The notes beneath the pieces were generated by a model that ran no database searches, was not told the origin of the DNA, and saw only the letters and a program-made list of their open reading frames with translations. The translations under genes were made by a program, and so were the position numbers. A stretch of 64,000 nt of DNA, taken from Pestalotiopsis fici W106-1. Lineage: Eukaryota > Ascomycota > Sordariomycetes > Amphisphaeriales > Sporocadaceae. Below, in pieces: positions 27,488 through 39,500 of this stretch. Each line of letters starts with the position of its first letter. Position 1 is the stretch's first letter. The stretch covers positions 3,546,942-3,610,941 of the forward strand of contig NW_006917095.1 of assembly GCF_000516985.1 (NCBI RefSeq), given 5' to 3'.

Positions 27488-29739
27488 ATGTACGGCCCGC
27501 AGCAGGGCCACGGCTCTCGTCTCAATGGCGTTCCTGGAGGGCGCGCCATGGCGCCGCAGATGATGTATGGCTACGTCCAGTCTCAGAGTCAACACCAGCA
27601 CCAGCATCAACATCATGCGCAGCAGCAGCAGCAACAGCAACAGCAGCACCACCACCAGCAAGACCATGCCGCTAACTCGGCCTTCTCCTCGGGCATCCTG
27701 TCTACTGCTGCCCCCTTCACCCCGAGCAGCCATCAAAACGGCGTCGCCCGAACTCAGCAGAGCCAACTTGCCGGCGAGCTTCTATCCGAGCAGGCAAAGG
27801 CCTACGAAGAGAGTAGACGTGCCCACCAGTCCATGACCGAGCAGCACCAGCCGCACTTTTTCGCTAGGGCCAAAGCGGCCGAGAACCGCGGTGTTGGGCC
27901 TGTCCTACCCGCCAGCATCACCACCCCCAGCAATACGAACAATGGCACTGGAAACGACCAGCTTGACGGCGAGGAAGAAGACCGGGGCCGGCCTGTCAAT
28001 GTCGACAAGAACGAGGACCGTCAAGACTGGCAGAGCTTGGATCTCAGTGGCCAAGGACTCCGCGCCATTTCTCTGACTGTCTTCGACCGCTATGCCTTTG
28101 TCGAGGAGCTCTATCTCTGCTCCAACAATCTGACTTATCTCCCTCCTGCCGTTGGTCAGCTGCGCAAGCTTCGCCATCTCGACCTATCCAACAATCATCT
28201 CACCGAGTTGCCGCCGGAGCTGGGCATGTGCACTCCGCTACGGAAGCTGCTCGTGTTTAACAACCAGATCCGTGACCTCCCCTTTGAGCTAGGCGCGTTA
28301 CACCATCTCGAGCTCCTGGGCATTCAGGGCAACCCCTTGAATAGCGAGATGAAGCAGATGTTAATGGAGGATGATACCAAGGGTCTGATCAGCTATTTGA
28401 AGGAGCAAGCTCCAGGTAAGGACATGTCCCGATCTGTCCCACCCCCTCTGTCCTTTTCCCTTTCCTTTTACTTTACAATCAGCGTGCTGACCCGGTGTTT
28501 CTTCTTCTTCTTCCCACAGTGCCCATGCCCCCCGAGCCACGTATGCCCATTCCCCTGCAGGAAGGAGTTTCGTCAAACCTCGAGCGGATACGGGTGCTCT
28601 CCTGGAACACTCTATGCGACCGCTACGCAACGACGGCGCAGTATGGATACACCCCCGTCGGTGCCTTGGACTGGGAATACCGAAGGAGTGTCATTATGGA
28701 TGAGTTTCGCCAGCGTGACGCAGACATTCTCTGTCTGCAAGAGATCGCGGGTGATGCCTTTGAGAACTTCTTTACTCCTGAGCTGGCACAGCTGGACTAC
28801 CGTGGCGTTCATTACCCCAAAACCCGTGTGAGCCACATGCGCGACAAGACCGAACAAGGCCTCGTCGATGGGTGTGCGATATTCTTCAAGAACACCAAGT
28901 ACATCTTGCTAGACAAACAACTGGTTGACTTCCGTAGTATGGCCATCAACCGACCCGACATGAAGACTACCGAGGATGTATTCAACCGAGTCATGCCCAA
29001 GGACAACATTGGCATGTTTTGCTTCTTTGAGTCGCGAGCCACTGGTGCACGTTTCATTGTCGTCAATGCTCACCTTTGCTGGGAGGGTCATCTGTCCGAT
29101 GTCAAGGCCGTTCAGACAGGTATACTAATGGAGCAAATCACCAAGATGTCGGAGAAGTACACTCGGCGACTGCCCATCAGCCTAAGCGAGAAATGTCTGG
29201 TCAGGTCCGTCACCACTGATGTGGTGTCCGAGTTGGACTCCGACCAGATGGAGTCGCCTCCGGCTGCAAGCCAAGAATACCGGAGCAATACTGACATACC
29301 ATTGTTGGTTTGTGGCGATTACAACTCAATAGATGATAGCTCCGTCTATGAGCTCCTGGACCGTGGCAGAGTGGCTCCGGACCATCCTGATCTCGTCGGC
29401 CACTCCTATGGCAACTTCACACGAGATGGCATCTCACATCCTTTCAGCCTTCGCTCGGCATATGCACATGTTCGCAACACCCCTGACGATTTGACCTTTA
29501 CCAACTACGTCCCCACGTTCAATGGAGTGATTGACTACATCTGGTATTCTACCAATACACTCGAGGCAACCGAACTGCTGGGACCGCCAGATTACAACTA
29601 TCTGAAGCGTGTTCCAGGTTTCCCTAATTACCATTTCCCATCTGACCACATTCAGATCATGGCAGACTTTGTATTCAAACCTCGCAAGGAGAAAAAGGTC
29701 GCGGGAGATCACGAGAGGGGCTCCGCCTCAAGGATATAA
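27488..29739 (+). CDS. ccr4: CCR4 deadenylase, catalytic subunit of CCR4-NOT
   Basis: CCR4 shortens mRNA poly(A) tails as the exonuclease of the CCR4-NOT complex in the cytoplasm. Two exons (27488-28415 and 28520-29739) join as G|TG to give 715 residues. The N-terminus is Gln/His-rich (residues about 30-60). Leucine-rich repeats follow at about 187-297 (LRKLRHLDLSNNHLTELPPE, LRKLLVFNNQIRDLPFELG), which bind the Caf1/Pop2 subunit. The endonuclease/exonuclease/phosphatase domain fills the C-terminal half: RVLSWNTLCDRYAT, DADILCLQEI with the metal-binding Glu, FIVVNAHLCW, LLVCGDYNS, GVIDYIWYS and the terminal SDHI. All catalytic landmarks are present. A charged insert at about residues 555-590 (SDQMESPPAASQ) is typical of fungal orthologues. 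It ends about 200 bp from the AT-rich transposon block, with no visible RIP damage. Confidence 0.97.
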
Positions 29740-30275
29740 ACAAATAGCCTTGGCAGGGGTTTCGAAGAGGTATATATTAAGAGAATATGAGCCTAATACT
29801 TGCGCGGGTGGCATTATGAAAGGGCAAATGTCAGGCTTAGGTTTGGAAATTTCAAGGGAATAAAGTCCAATGGCCGAGGGCTCGATTTACCGCGATTAAA
29901 ACTGCCTTTGAATTAGTTGGTTGTGTAGGCGGCAGGCGTTTAGTTTCACGTTATATAAATTATTCAAAGCGAGAAATGAATTATGCAAATAATTATTTAT
30001 GCGGATGCGCACAAGTTAAAAGTATAAAATAATTCTTATAATTTCAATATTAAAAGATAAAATATATTAAGCATTTTATAAATTATAAGCAAGGTTAATA
30101 TTTAATTAATTAATAATTAATTAACGTTAATTAATAAGGGTGCTAATTAAAATTAAATTAATTTAATTAATAATTTAATTAATGATTAAATTAATTAAAT
30201 AATTAAAGATTTAATATAAAAATAACTAAAATTATTTATTAAGGTTAACGTTTATTATTATATAAATTAAATACT

Positions 30276-30374
30276 AATTATAAAGCTACCGTTAACGTGA
30301 AAACCTTTCGGGCATCGAATTAAAAACGGTATTACGAAAATAAATATCCGGATATTGCTTTTAATAAAAAATCC
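30276..30374 (+). pseudogene. RIP-mutated copy of hAT zinc-finger exon
   Basis: This fragment aligns base for base with 37610-37709, the BED-type zinc-finger exon of the plus-strand hAT transposase. The differences I found are all transitions. They turn SNQGRHYENKH into SN*KRYYENKY, which creates a stop and changes both candidate zinc-ligand histidines to tyrosine. No further transposase sequence is recognisable beside it. Confidence 0.8.
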
Positions 30375-30584
30375 TATTAAGCGTAGCTTAATATAATGAT
30401 TAAGCAGATAATTAAGCGCGTAACGCTTAGCGTTATTATATAATAAATTAGCTTACGGCTAATTTATAAATAAGAAATATATACTTTTATTATTTATTTA
30501 TTATAACCCTTATTAAGCTTAATAATTAATAACACTATTATTAATTAGCTAAAAGCTAATTAATATAATATAATATAATATAAT

Positions 30585-31060
30585 CAGGGTTAGTATTGAG
30601 TTAACTCAACTCAATTGAGTTAACAAAAGTGCTAACTCAAACTCAATTAATTTAGTTAGCAGGCTAAGTAAAACTCAAATAAATTAACTTACTTAAGTTT
30701 GAGTTAATAACTTAAATATTTTATTTTATTAAATAAAATACTTATAAATTTATTTATTAATTTAAAAATTAAATTAATAATTAGTTTATAAATCTACGGT
30801 TTTATTTTATTTTTAACGATTTTATTTATTTTTTTATTAATTAAAAAATCCTTTGAGTTATTAAGTTATTAACTTAATTAAATTAAATTAATAGCCTAAG
30901 TAAAATTTAATAATTTAATTAATAGGCTAAATAAAACTTAATAAATTAATAAAAATGCTAACTTAAACTTAATTAATTTAGTTAGCACCCTAAATAAAAC
31001 TTAACTTAATTAAGTTAATTAAACTCAAACTTAAAACTTAAACTAATTTTACCTACCCTA
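30585..31060. mobile_element. Non-autonomous hAT element, TCAATTGA family
   Basis: A 476-bp element that starts CAGGGTTAG and ends CCTACCCTA (the final G is mutated to A). It is flanked on both sides by the perfect 8-bp duplication AATATAAT. Both ends carry repeated GAGTTAACTCAATTGAGTT-type words. It has no coding capacity. It is inverted relative to the copy at 31489-32157. Confidence 0.85.
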
Positions 31061-31488
31061 AATATAATATAACCTAATATATTTTAACGATACCGTGCAT
31101 TAATATCCGCTATTTATAGCTATAACGGTTATAATTAAGCACCGTATCCCCTTTTTTAATAGTTATAAACCTAAATAACGGACGATACCGCTTTAAATTA
31201 TAATATATTATGTTTTTTTAAATTTTATAAACGATTATTTATAAATTAAGTAAATTAAAGGCTTAAATATAGCTTATTTTAATTTAATCCGGTAATATAT
31301 ATAAAAATATAAAATTTAATATATTAGGTAAACGCCCGCTATTATAAATAAAATAATATAAATAAGCCGTTAAGCTAGCGAAAACGCCTTAAATTATTTT
31401 TAAAATTGATTATTCGATAAAGCCGTAATCCGATAGCTTATATCCGATACCGTAGTAATAATTCAACGAAAAACGCTATTATAATAAT

Positions 31489-32157
31489 CAGGGTAGGTAA
31501 AATTAGTTTGAGTTTTGAGTTTGAGTTTGAGTTAACTCAATTGAGTTGAGTTTTAGTTTAAATTTTAATAACTCATTGAGTTTTACTCAACCTACTAACT
31601 AAATCAATTGAGTTTGAGTTAACTCAATTAAGTTGAGTTAATAACTCAATAACTCAAAAATAATTAATTTTAATTATAAAATAAATAATTAAATTAAACT
31701 GGCCTTATTATTAATTTTAATAAAAATACAGTATTAAAATGCATTAATAACTCTATTTTTATTATTTTTAATTACTTTTAAAATTATTTTTAAAGTTTCG
31801 TAAAATAATTAAACAAAAATTAATAAAAAATAAAATAATTCCTAAAAATCTAATAAAACCGGTAAAATAAAAAAGAAATTACCTTTTTATTTATTATTTT
31901 TCTTTTTCTTTAATTACGGCTTTATTTTATTTTATTTATTTATTAATTAATTAAAATTAATAATTCTTTGAGTTAGTGAGTTAATTGAGTTATAAACTCA
32001 ATTTAATTGATTTAGTTTGAGTTTACCTATTAATTAAATTAATTGAGTTTGAGTTAGCAATTTTAATAACTCAATTGAATTAAGTTAATAACTAAATCAA
32101 TTAAGTTTTAAATTAACTCAATTGAGTTAACTGCCAGTTAACTCAATGCTAATCCTG
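31489..32157. mobile_element. Non-autonomous hAT element, TCAATTGA family, inverted copy
   Basis: A 669-bp element that starts CAGGGTAGG and ends GCTAATCCTG. It is flanked by the perfect 8-bp duplication ATAATAAT. The ends match those of the 30585 element in reverse. Subterminal GAGTTAACTCAATTGAGTT words are abundant. It has no open frame. Confidence 0.84.
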
Positions 32158-32531
32158 ATAATAATATTTCCCGGATATTTTTATTTTACCTTTTTATAAT
32201 AATAATAATCGTTTATATAAAAAAAATATAATCGGAAGGCATTTTTAAATTTTAGGATTTTTCCTAAATTTGCCTTAAAATTTTAAACGTTAATTTTATA
32301 AAATAAGCAATTATAAAATTAAGTTTTATTTAATATAAGAATATAACCGGGCGTTTTTAAATAAAAGGTATTTTTTAAGTAAAAATTGCTTAAATATATT
32401 AATAAGCTAAGCTTTTCCCCCGATTTTTTATAAAAAAGCGTAAATAAATTTTATTTACGTATTAAAATAAATATAAGCGATTTTTAAATAATATTACCGG
32501 ATTAAGCTATTAAATTTTTATTTATTATTAA

Positions 32532-33633
32532 CAGGGTTGTGAAATAGTTAACTGGCAGTTAAACTGGGCCCAGTTCCAGTTAACTTAAGTTAGTTCGACT
32601 GCTAACTAGAACTAGCCCAGTTAGCTTACCTTGTAATTAAAACTAACTTAAGTTTTTTAAATTGCTAATTGTAATTAACTAGCCAGTTATTTTTACTAAT
32701 TTTAACTAGAATAACTTAAGTTAAACTGGAATAACTGGACCAGTTAACTGGCTGTATAAAGTAACTTATTAATTAATTAAAAATCGAATAATAAAAATAA
32801 AACAATAATAATTCAAGTAATTTATTCCTTTATAATCGTTTTTTAAATAAAAATAAAAGTTTCTTTTATACGTTTTTATTTGATTTTTAATTAATTAAAT
32901 TCAGGGTTGGAAATTATTTTTGCGGTTACTTCGTTAAGTTTAAGTAACTTAAAGTTAGTTAAGTTACGGTCCGGATTTTTATTAACCGCAAGCGGTTACT
33001 TGTCAGTTTAAGTTTGGGTTTTAATTAACCGCGGTTACTTTAAGTTATTTATAAATAACCGTAATTAACCGCAATATATTAATAAAAATAATTATAAATT
33101 TATTAATTTAAAAGATATTTAATTAGTTTTTTATAAAATTAAATACGTTAATTAAAAAGGTTTTAATTATTATATAACTTTTATTATAAATATTTTTATT
33201 TAATAAAATATAAAATATTTTTATAGCGCGGTTACTTAATAATTAACTTAATTTTTAATAGCGGTTAGCGGTTAATTTACGATAACCGTAACCGCGGTTA
33301 TTTTAAGTTTAAATTTTACATAACTGCGGTTACTTTAAGTTTAAGTTTGAATTTTATGCGGTTAAAGTAACCGCAATGCGGTTAACTTAACGGTTACCGT
33401 TTTCCAACCCTGATTAAATTAAACTAACTGCCAGTTAACTAGAACTAACTGGCCAGTTAGTAAAATACAAACTATAACTAACTTAAGTTAGTTTCTTAAT
33501 TAACTGGAACTGGGCCAGTTATTTAAACCGGTAATTAGAACTAACTTAAATTAGCAAAATACTAACTTTAACTGCCCAGTTAGTTAATAACTGGAACTGG
33601 AACTGGAAACTTAAGTTAATTTTCACAACCCTG
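32532..33633. mobile_element. Non-autonomous hAT element, CTGGCCAG family, split by a nested element
   Basis: Starts CAGGGTTGTGAAA and ends TTTCACAACCCTG, a 13-bp inverted match. It is flanked by the perfect 8-bp duplication ATTATTAA. Repeats such as TTAACTGGCAGTTA, ACTGGGCCCAGT and AACTGGCCAGTT fill the ends. A 511-bp element of another family is inserted at 32902-33412; without it and its duplication the element is about 583 bp. Confidence 0.88.
32902..33412. mobile_element. 511-bp non-autonomous hAT element, GCGGTTA family, copy 1
   Basis: Starts CAGGGTTGGAAA and ends TTTTCCAACCCTG. It is flanked by the perfect 8-bp duplication ATTAAATT. The subterminal word is GCGGTTACTT or AACCGCGGTTA. 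The same length and nearly the same sequence occur at 38990-39500. It is nested inside the element at 32532-33633, so it is younger than that element. Confidence 0.9.
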
Positions 33634-33641
33634 ATTATTAA

Positions 33642-34384
33642 CAGGGTTAGCATTTAATTAACTACTAATTAACTACGCGTAATTAACTACGAATTACGCG
33701 TAATTTAGTTAATAATTAATTACGCGTAGTTTTTAAGAGTATTAACTAAAACTACGCGTAATTAGTTAGCAGCCTGAGTAAAACTACCGTAATTAGTTAG
33801 GGCTTTAAGTAAAACTAAACTACCGTAATTTAATTAATAGTTACGCTAATTAATTAATTACGATTTAAATTAAATAATAAATAAAATAATTAATTATTTA
33901 AAATGTTTTAATAATTATTAATAAAAGAATAAATAGGAATTATAAAGCCGTTATTCTTTTATTTTTGTTTTTTTATTCCGATTTTTTATAATTCTTTTTA
34001 TTTTTAATATTTTTATAATAAAAATAAATAAATAAATTATTAATTTTTAAAAAATGAAAATAAATAATTATAATAACGATAAAAATTTAATTATAACGGC
34101 ATTTTATTTGCTTTTAATTTGTTTATTTTATTACGATTAAAGCGCTTTAAAATAGAATAAATCTTTTATAATTTAAATAAAATCGTACTTACGTAGTTAA
34201 CTACTAACTAACTCTAACTAATTACTAATTACGCGTAGTTAGTTAGTTAAGTGAGTAAAACTACGGTAGTTAGTTAGCAGCCTGAGTAAAATTACCGTAA
34301 TTTAGTTAGTAAGGTGAGTAAAACTACGTAGTTTCGCTAATTACGAACTACTAACTAAAACTACTAGTTAATTTACCTACCCTG
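33642..34384. mobile_element. Non-autonomous hAT element, CTACGCGTAG family, copy 1
   Basis: A 743-bp element that starts CAGGGTTAGCATTTAATTAA and ends TTTACCTACCCTG. It is flanked by ATTATTAA on both sides. The left copy of that duplication is also the right duplication of the preceding element. TTAACTACGCGTAGTTA words repeat at both ends. It is an inverted relative of 37826-38524. Confidence 0.86.
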
Positions 34385-34659
34385 ATTATTAAAAATATAT
34401 ATAACGCTAAAGATTTTTAATATAAAAGGAAAAAGGCTATTCGAAAAATTACCTAATTTAAAATTATTTAATTTAATATTAAGGCTTTTTAAAATAATAA
34501 AAAAATTAGTATTTAACGGACCTTAAATATTTTAACGCGTATCCGCATTTTTTTAACGGAAATTAACCTAATCCGTTATCGGGTATAAATTTTATTATTA
34601 AAGCTTAATAACGGAATTTCCGATCCGTAATAATTATATTATATATTCTTTGTAAATAA

Positions 34660-35196
34660 CAGGGTTGAAATTATTGAGTTGAGTTTTGAGTTTGAGTTTG
34701 AGTTAACTTAATTAAGTTGAGTTTTATTCAGGGTGCTAACTAAATCATTGAGTTTGAGTTATTACTTTTAATAACTCATTGAGTTTTACTTAGCCTACTA
34801 ACTAAATCAATTGAGTTTTGAGTTAAACTAAATCAATTGAGTTTGAGTTAATAACTCAATAACTCAATAACTCAAAGCTGTTTTTATTTAATAAAAATAT
34901 AAATAAAATAAATAAAAATAAAATAAAACCGTAGATTTATAAGCTTATTATTTATTAAAATTATTAATTAAAAAACTACTTTATAAGTATTTTATTTAAT
35001 AAAATAAATTATTTAAGTTATTAACTCAAACTCAAGTGAGTTAACTCAATTGAGTTTTACTCAGCCTGCCAACTAAATCAATTAAGTTTGAGTTAGCACT
35101 TTTAATAACTCAATTGATTTAGTTAATAACTAAACTCAATTGAGTTTTGAGTTAACTCAATTGAGTTAACTGGCAGTTAACTTAATTGCAACCCTG
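34660..35196. mobile_element. Non-autonomous hAT element related to the plus-strand hAT
   Basis: A 537-bp element that starts CAGGGTTGAAATTATTGAGT and ends AATTGCAACCCTG, with the perfect 8-bp duplication GTAAATAA. Its right end matches the 3' end of the plus-strand hAT near 42060 (TTAACTCAATTGCAACCCTG), so it may be an internal-deletion derivative of that element. Confidence 0.84.
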
Positions 35197-35810
35197 GTAA
35201 ATAATATAAATACCGTCTTAAGCAGCCTAATCCGAATTTTAGCTAATAATATAAATATAATACTAAATTAAAAAAAAAAAACCTACGCCGTATAACGGTA
35301 ACGGCTTTCGCCGCTTTATAAAATATTTTCGAAAACCCCGATAATATAATAAGTAAAACTTTAGCCGCTTTTACCCAATCGGCCTAAGCTTTTTTCGCTA
35401 ATTAAACCTAATATAAAAATAAAAATATAAAATAAAATATTAAAAAAATCGGCTATTTTTATCTTAATATTAAAAGTTTTTATAATTAACAGGGTTGGAA
35501 ATGCAGTCTGCAGTTAGTTAGTATAGTTTAAGTTAACTTAAGTTAGTGCAGTTGCAGTTCGGATTTTTACTAACTGCATGCAGTTACTTATCAGTTTAAG
35601 TTCGGAATTTCACTAACTTAAGTTAACTTAAGTTAGTGTAGTTAGTTATGCAGTTAACTGCAAGTTAACTGCAAATTAACTGCAGACTGCACTTTTATTT
35701 TATTTTATTTTAAAAATTTTAAAAACCGGGTTTATTTATTTTCTAAAAAGAAATATTATTATAATTTATATAATAAAAAATAATAATAAAGAAAAACCAA
35801 AGATAAAAAA

Positions 35811-35925
35811 GGAAATAAAATAAAGGAAATAAAGTAAAGGAAATAAAGTAAAGGAAATAAAGTAAAGGAAATAAAGTAAAGGAAATAAAATAAAAGAAAT
35901 AAAATAAAAGAAATAAAATAAAAAA
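35811..35925. repeat. 14-bp tandem repeat GGAAATAAAGTAAA
   Basis: About eight degenerate copies lie just downstream of the hAT 1 transposase stop codon. A reverse-complement relative of the repeat occurs after the hAT 2 stop codon (about 41609-41690), so it belongs to the element rather than to the host. Confidence 0.85.
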
Positions 35926-35929
35926 ATAA

Positions 35930-37503
35930 TTAATCTTCCTCCTTTTCCGAAACCTTCTCTTTATTAATTAAATTATTTAATTCCTCCACCGATTTAACTC
36001 CCCAACTTTTTAATAAAGTTAAAGATTTAACGGTTTCCGGATTTAAATTATTTCTTAATTTAGAAATAATATAACTTGAAATAGAAAATACCCTTTCTAA
36101 AGCAGCTGAAGTAGCCGGTATTCCTAAATAACGCCGGGCTAAAATAGCTAAAATCGGATATTTAAATTAGTTATTTTTCCAATAAACCAATGGTTCGTCC
36201 TATTAAAAATTAGTTAATAAATTAATAAAATAAGAATAAAAATAAAATTATAATTAACTTACGTGGACTATATTAATCCCTTCGTTAATATATTTTTTAT
36301 ATTCGTTTTCGATACGAACTTTTATTCGATTAAGAAAAATATCGTTTTTTTATCCGATATATCGGTATTTTCGTTTAATTCGAAAGGATTAAAATCTCCT
36401 TTTTTTTTCTTCTTTTACCCTTTTAAATAAATTAGTATAAATTATTAAATAATAATAAAAAGAAGAAAATAAATAACTTACTTAATAAACTCCCGTTAAA
36501 AAATTCGTAAAATATCCTAATAAACCGATAGATAAAAATATAATAATCCGTTTTCTTAAAAATATAAAGTTTTAAACCGTAGGTCCAAAATTATACTTAA
36601 AATAAACGGTTTATATATTTTTAACTAGTTTAGCGCAATTTTACGGGGGAAATAATTATTTAATTTATTTCCACCGGCTTAAATTGCGTTATATAAATCC
36701 GTTAAAATAGGTTCCTGATTAAATAATTAATAAAACGTTAAAAATAAAAATAATAATAATAATAAAACTTACTAGTTCCGGTCGTCGGTCTATTTGATTT
36801 TTATAATCCCGATAAACGGATTTTAAATCTTTATATATTTTATAAATATATAAAAGACCACGGGGTAAAGTTGTATAAACCTTTCTTTGTAATTTAACGG
36901 ATGCTTTAACGAATATTTCGAATATTCGTTTTAATTCGGTTATTAAAAACCAGTCCGCATCGTTAAAGAATATATTAATAAATTTTTCGTTTTCCGTATT
37001 TCGATAAATATAAATTAACGGCTTTTTAAGCTCAAGAATAACCGTTAATATCCGATAAGTTGAATTCTATCGTATATAAGAATCTGATAAATTATTAGTT
37101 AAAAAATTGATAAAAGAATAAAATAATAAAATAATAAAATAACTTACCGTTCGGGATTTTTGTTTTATTATAATTTACGTCCAGTAAATTATCGGCTTTT
37201 GCTTTAACAATTCCTTGCAATAATAATCGATGGATTTCGGACGAATATTTAGTTAAAACGGCAATTCGTCGAATTCGATTAATTAATTCTAAAAATAATT
37301 AGTTATTAATTAAAAAGTTTAAAAAAATAAAAAAGGTTATAAAATAAACTTACTATCAAAATCCGAATTTTCTGGTATTTCTACCCGTTCGTTATTATTT
37401 AATGATGGAATATATAAATTAATATAATCCATAATTAAATTATTATCTTCTTCGGTACTTAAAATAAAGAATTTCAAAATCGTTTGAACAACAATATTAA
37501 TTA
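35930..37503 (-). pseudogene. hAT-family transposase remnant 1
   Basis: Read on the minus strand, the C-terminal end gives YPILAILARRYLGIPATSAA and then LERVFSISSYIISKLRNNL, the hAT dimerisation domain, followed by LTLLKSWGVKS and a stop at 35930-35932. Upstream pieces read LINRIRRIAVLTKYSSEIHR and TKIPN before GTAAGT donors, then NNERVEIPENSDFD. Homology is to Ac/hAT transposases with several introns. The part nearest the start is missing because the sequence runs into the gap. Between recognisable pieces there are many stops. It is considered non-functional, though its C-terminal exon is still an open frame. Confidence 0.85.
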
Positions 37504-37603
37504 NNNNNNNNNNNNNNNNNNNNNNNNNNNNNNNNNNNNNNNNNNNNNNNNNNNNNNNNNNNNNNNNNNNNNNNNNNNNNNNNNNNNNNNNNNNNNNNNN
37601 NNN
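37504..37603. other. Assembly gap (100 N) inside the transposon island
   Basis: Exactly 100 N. The transposase reads minus strand on the left and plus strand on the right, so the two sides belong to different hAT copies. Gap size and even the join are uncertain. Confidence 0.98.
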
Positions 37604-37825
37604 AATTATAATTATAAAGCTACCGTTAACGTAAGAACCTTCCGGGCATCGAATCAAGGACGGCATTACGAAAATAAACATCCGGATATTGCTTTTAATA
37701 AAAAATCCGAAAAAACTAAAAAAAAACGTAAACCCCCGTTATTTTCTTTTTAACTTTTCAACAAAAGTTTTTCAACAAAACAAAAAGAAAATAAACCCCA
37801 TATAATCGTTAATTTTTATTTTTTA

Positions 37826-38524
37826 CAGGGTAGGTAAACTAACTAGTAGTTTTAGTTAGTAGTTCGTAGTTAACTAAACTACGTAGTTTTACTCACCTTA
37901 CTAACTAAACTACGGTAGTTTTACTCACCTTACTAACTAAACTACGGTAGTTTTACTCAGGCTACTAACTAACTACGCGTAGTTAGTAGTTAGTTAGAGT
38001 TAGTTAGTAGTTAACTACGTAACTACGATTTTATTTAAATTATTAAAGATTTAAATTATTAAAGCTTTTTTTTTTATTTTTAAACGCTTAAAACGTGATA
38101 AAATAAAAGAATTAAAAACAAATGAAATGCCGTTATAATTAAGTTTTTATGGCTATTATAATTATTTATTTTTATTTTTTGAAAATTAATAACTTTTTAA
38201 TTTATTTTTATTATTAAAATAATAAAAGTAAAAAGAATTATAAAAAATCGAAATAAAAAGATAAAAATAAAAGAATAACGGCGTTTTAATTCTTATTCAT
38301 TAATTTATTTATATATAATTTAATATTTTATATAAAAGATTCTTTTATTTATTAATCAATTTAAACCGTAGTTAATTAGTTAGCGTAGTTATTAACTAAA
38401 TTACGGTAGTTTAGTTTTACTCAAGCCCCTAACTAACTACGGTAGTTTTACTCAGGCCATTAACTAACTACGATCGTAGTTAACTACGCGTAGTTAACTA
38501 GTAGTTAACTAAATGCCAACCCTG
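37826..38524. mobile_element. Non-autonomous hAT element, CTACGCGTAG family, copy 2
   Basis: A 699-bp element that starts CAGGGTAGGTAAACTAACTA and ends AAATGCCAACCCTG, with the perfect 8-bp duplication ATTTTTTA. It is an inverted relative of 33642-34384 with better-preserved words (ACTACGCGTAGT, ACTACGGTAGTTTTACTCA). It is inserted in the hAT 2 transposase between the BED exon and the next exon. Confidence 0.88.
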
Positions 38525-38989
38525 ATTTTTTATAATTTAATTTAGCTGGGAGTTTAATTACGCCGGAGGGCAAAATATTATAAATTTACTAAGGGCCGGG
38601 TCGATAAATTATTATTATAAAAAATTTAAACTAACGATTATATAGGGTTTAGGATCCGAAATTAATTCGAATAATTCTTTTTTCGATTTAACTAATCGTA
38701 AAAAACCACGGACCGAAACGAATCCATCCATTTTCGATTATGACGAATTTAATAATAAATTATTAAATTTTATTATCGATAATAATTTATCTTTTAGTTT
38801 TTTAAATTCTAATTCTTTTAAAAACTTATTAAATTATTTATAACCGTAAGTTATTCTTTTAAATCGTTTATTATTTACCTAACTTATAAATTTTAAATAG
38901 TGATTTACCGGCTTTTAATCGATCGAATATAAAAGCCGTCCTTAATTCCACTTTTTCGAATTCTTTATCAATTTTCAATCATTCGTTAA

Positions 38990-39500
38990 CAGGGTTGGAA
39001 ATTATTTTTGCGGTTACTTCGTTAAGTTTAAGTAACTTAAAGTTAGTTAAGTTACGGTCCGGATTTTTATTAACCGCAAGCGGTTACTTGTCAGTTTAAG
39101 TTTGGGTTTTAATTAACCGCGGTTACTTTAAGTTATTTATAAATAACCGTAATTAACCGTAATATATTAATAAAAATAATTATAAATTTATTAATTTAAA
39201 AGATATTTAATTAGTTTTTTATAAAATTAAATACGTTAATTAAAAAGGTTTTAATTATTATATAACTTTTATTATAAATATTTTTATTTAATAAAATATA
39301 AAATATTTTTATAGCGCGGTTACTTAATAATTAACTTAACTTTTAATAGCGGTTAGCGGTTAATTTACGGTAACCGTAACCGCGGTTATTTTAAATTTAA
39401 GTTTTACATAACTGCGGTTACTTCAAGTTTAAGTTTGAATTTCATGCGGTTAAAGTAACCGCAATGCGGTTAACTTAACGGTTACCGTTTTCCAACCCTG
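38990..39500. mobile_element. 511-bp non-autonomous hAT element, GCGGTTA family, copy 2
   Basis: Starts CAGGGTTGGAAA and ends TTTTCCAACCCTG, with the perfect 8-bp duplication TTCGTTAA. It is nearly identical to 32902-33412 and of the same length. It interrupts the hAT 2 transposase. Confidence 0.92.

Larger units (their letters stand above)
35490..37503 (-). mobile_element. hAT transposon 1, right end lost at the gap
   Basis: The left terminus CAGGGTTGGAAATGCAGTCT is at 35490, followed by GCAGTTAACT/TTAAGTTAACTTAA repeats, a 14-bp tandem repeat and the minus-strand transposase remnant. The other terminus is not present before the assembly gap. Its subterminal word (TGCAGTTAACTGCA) differs from all the short elements in the window. 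Confidence 0.78.
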
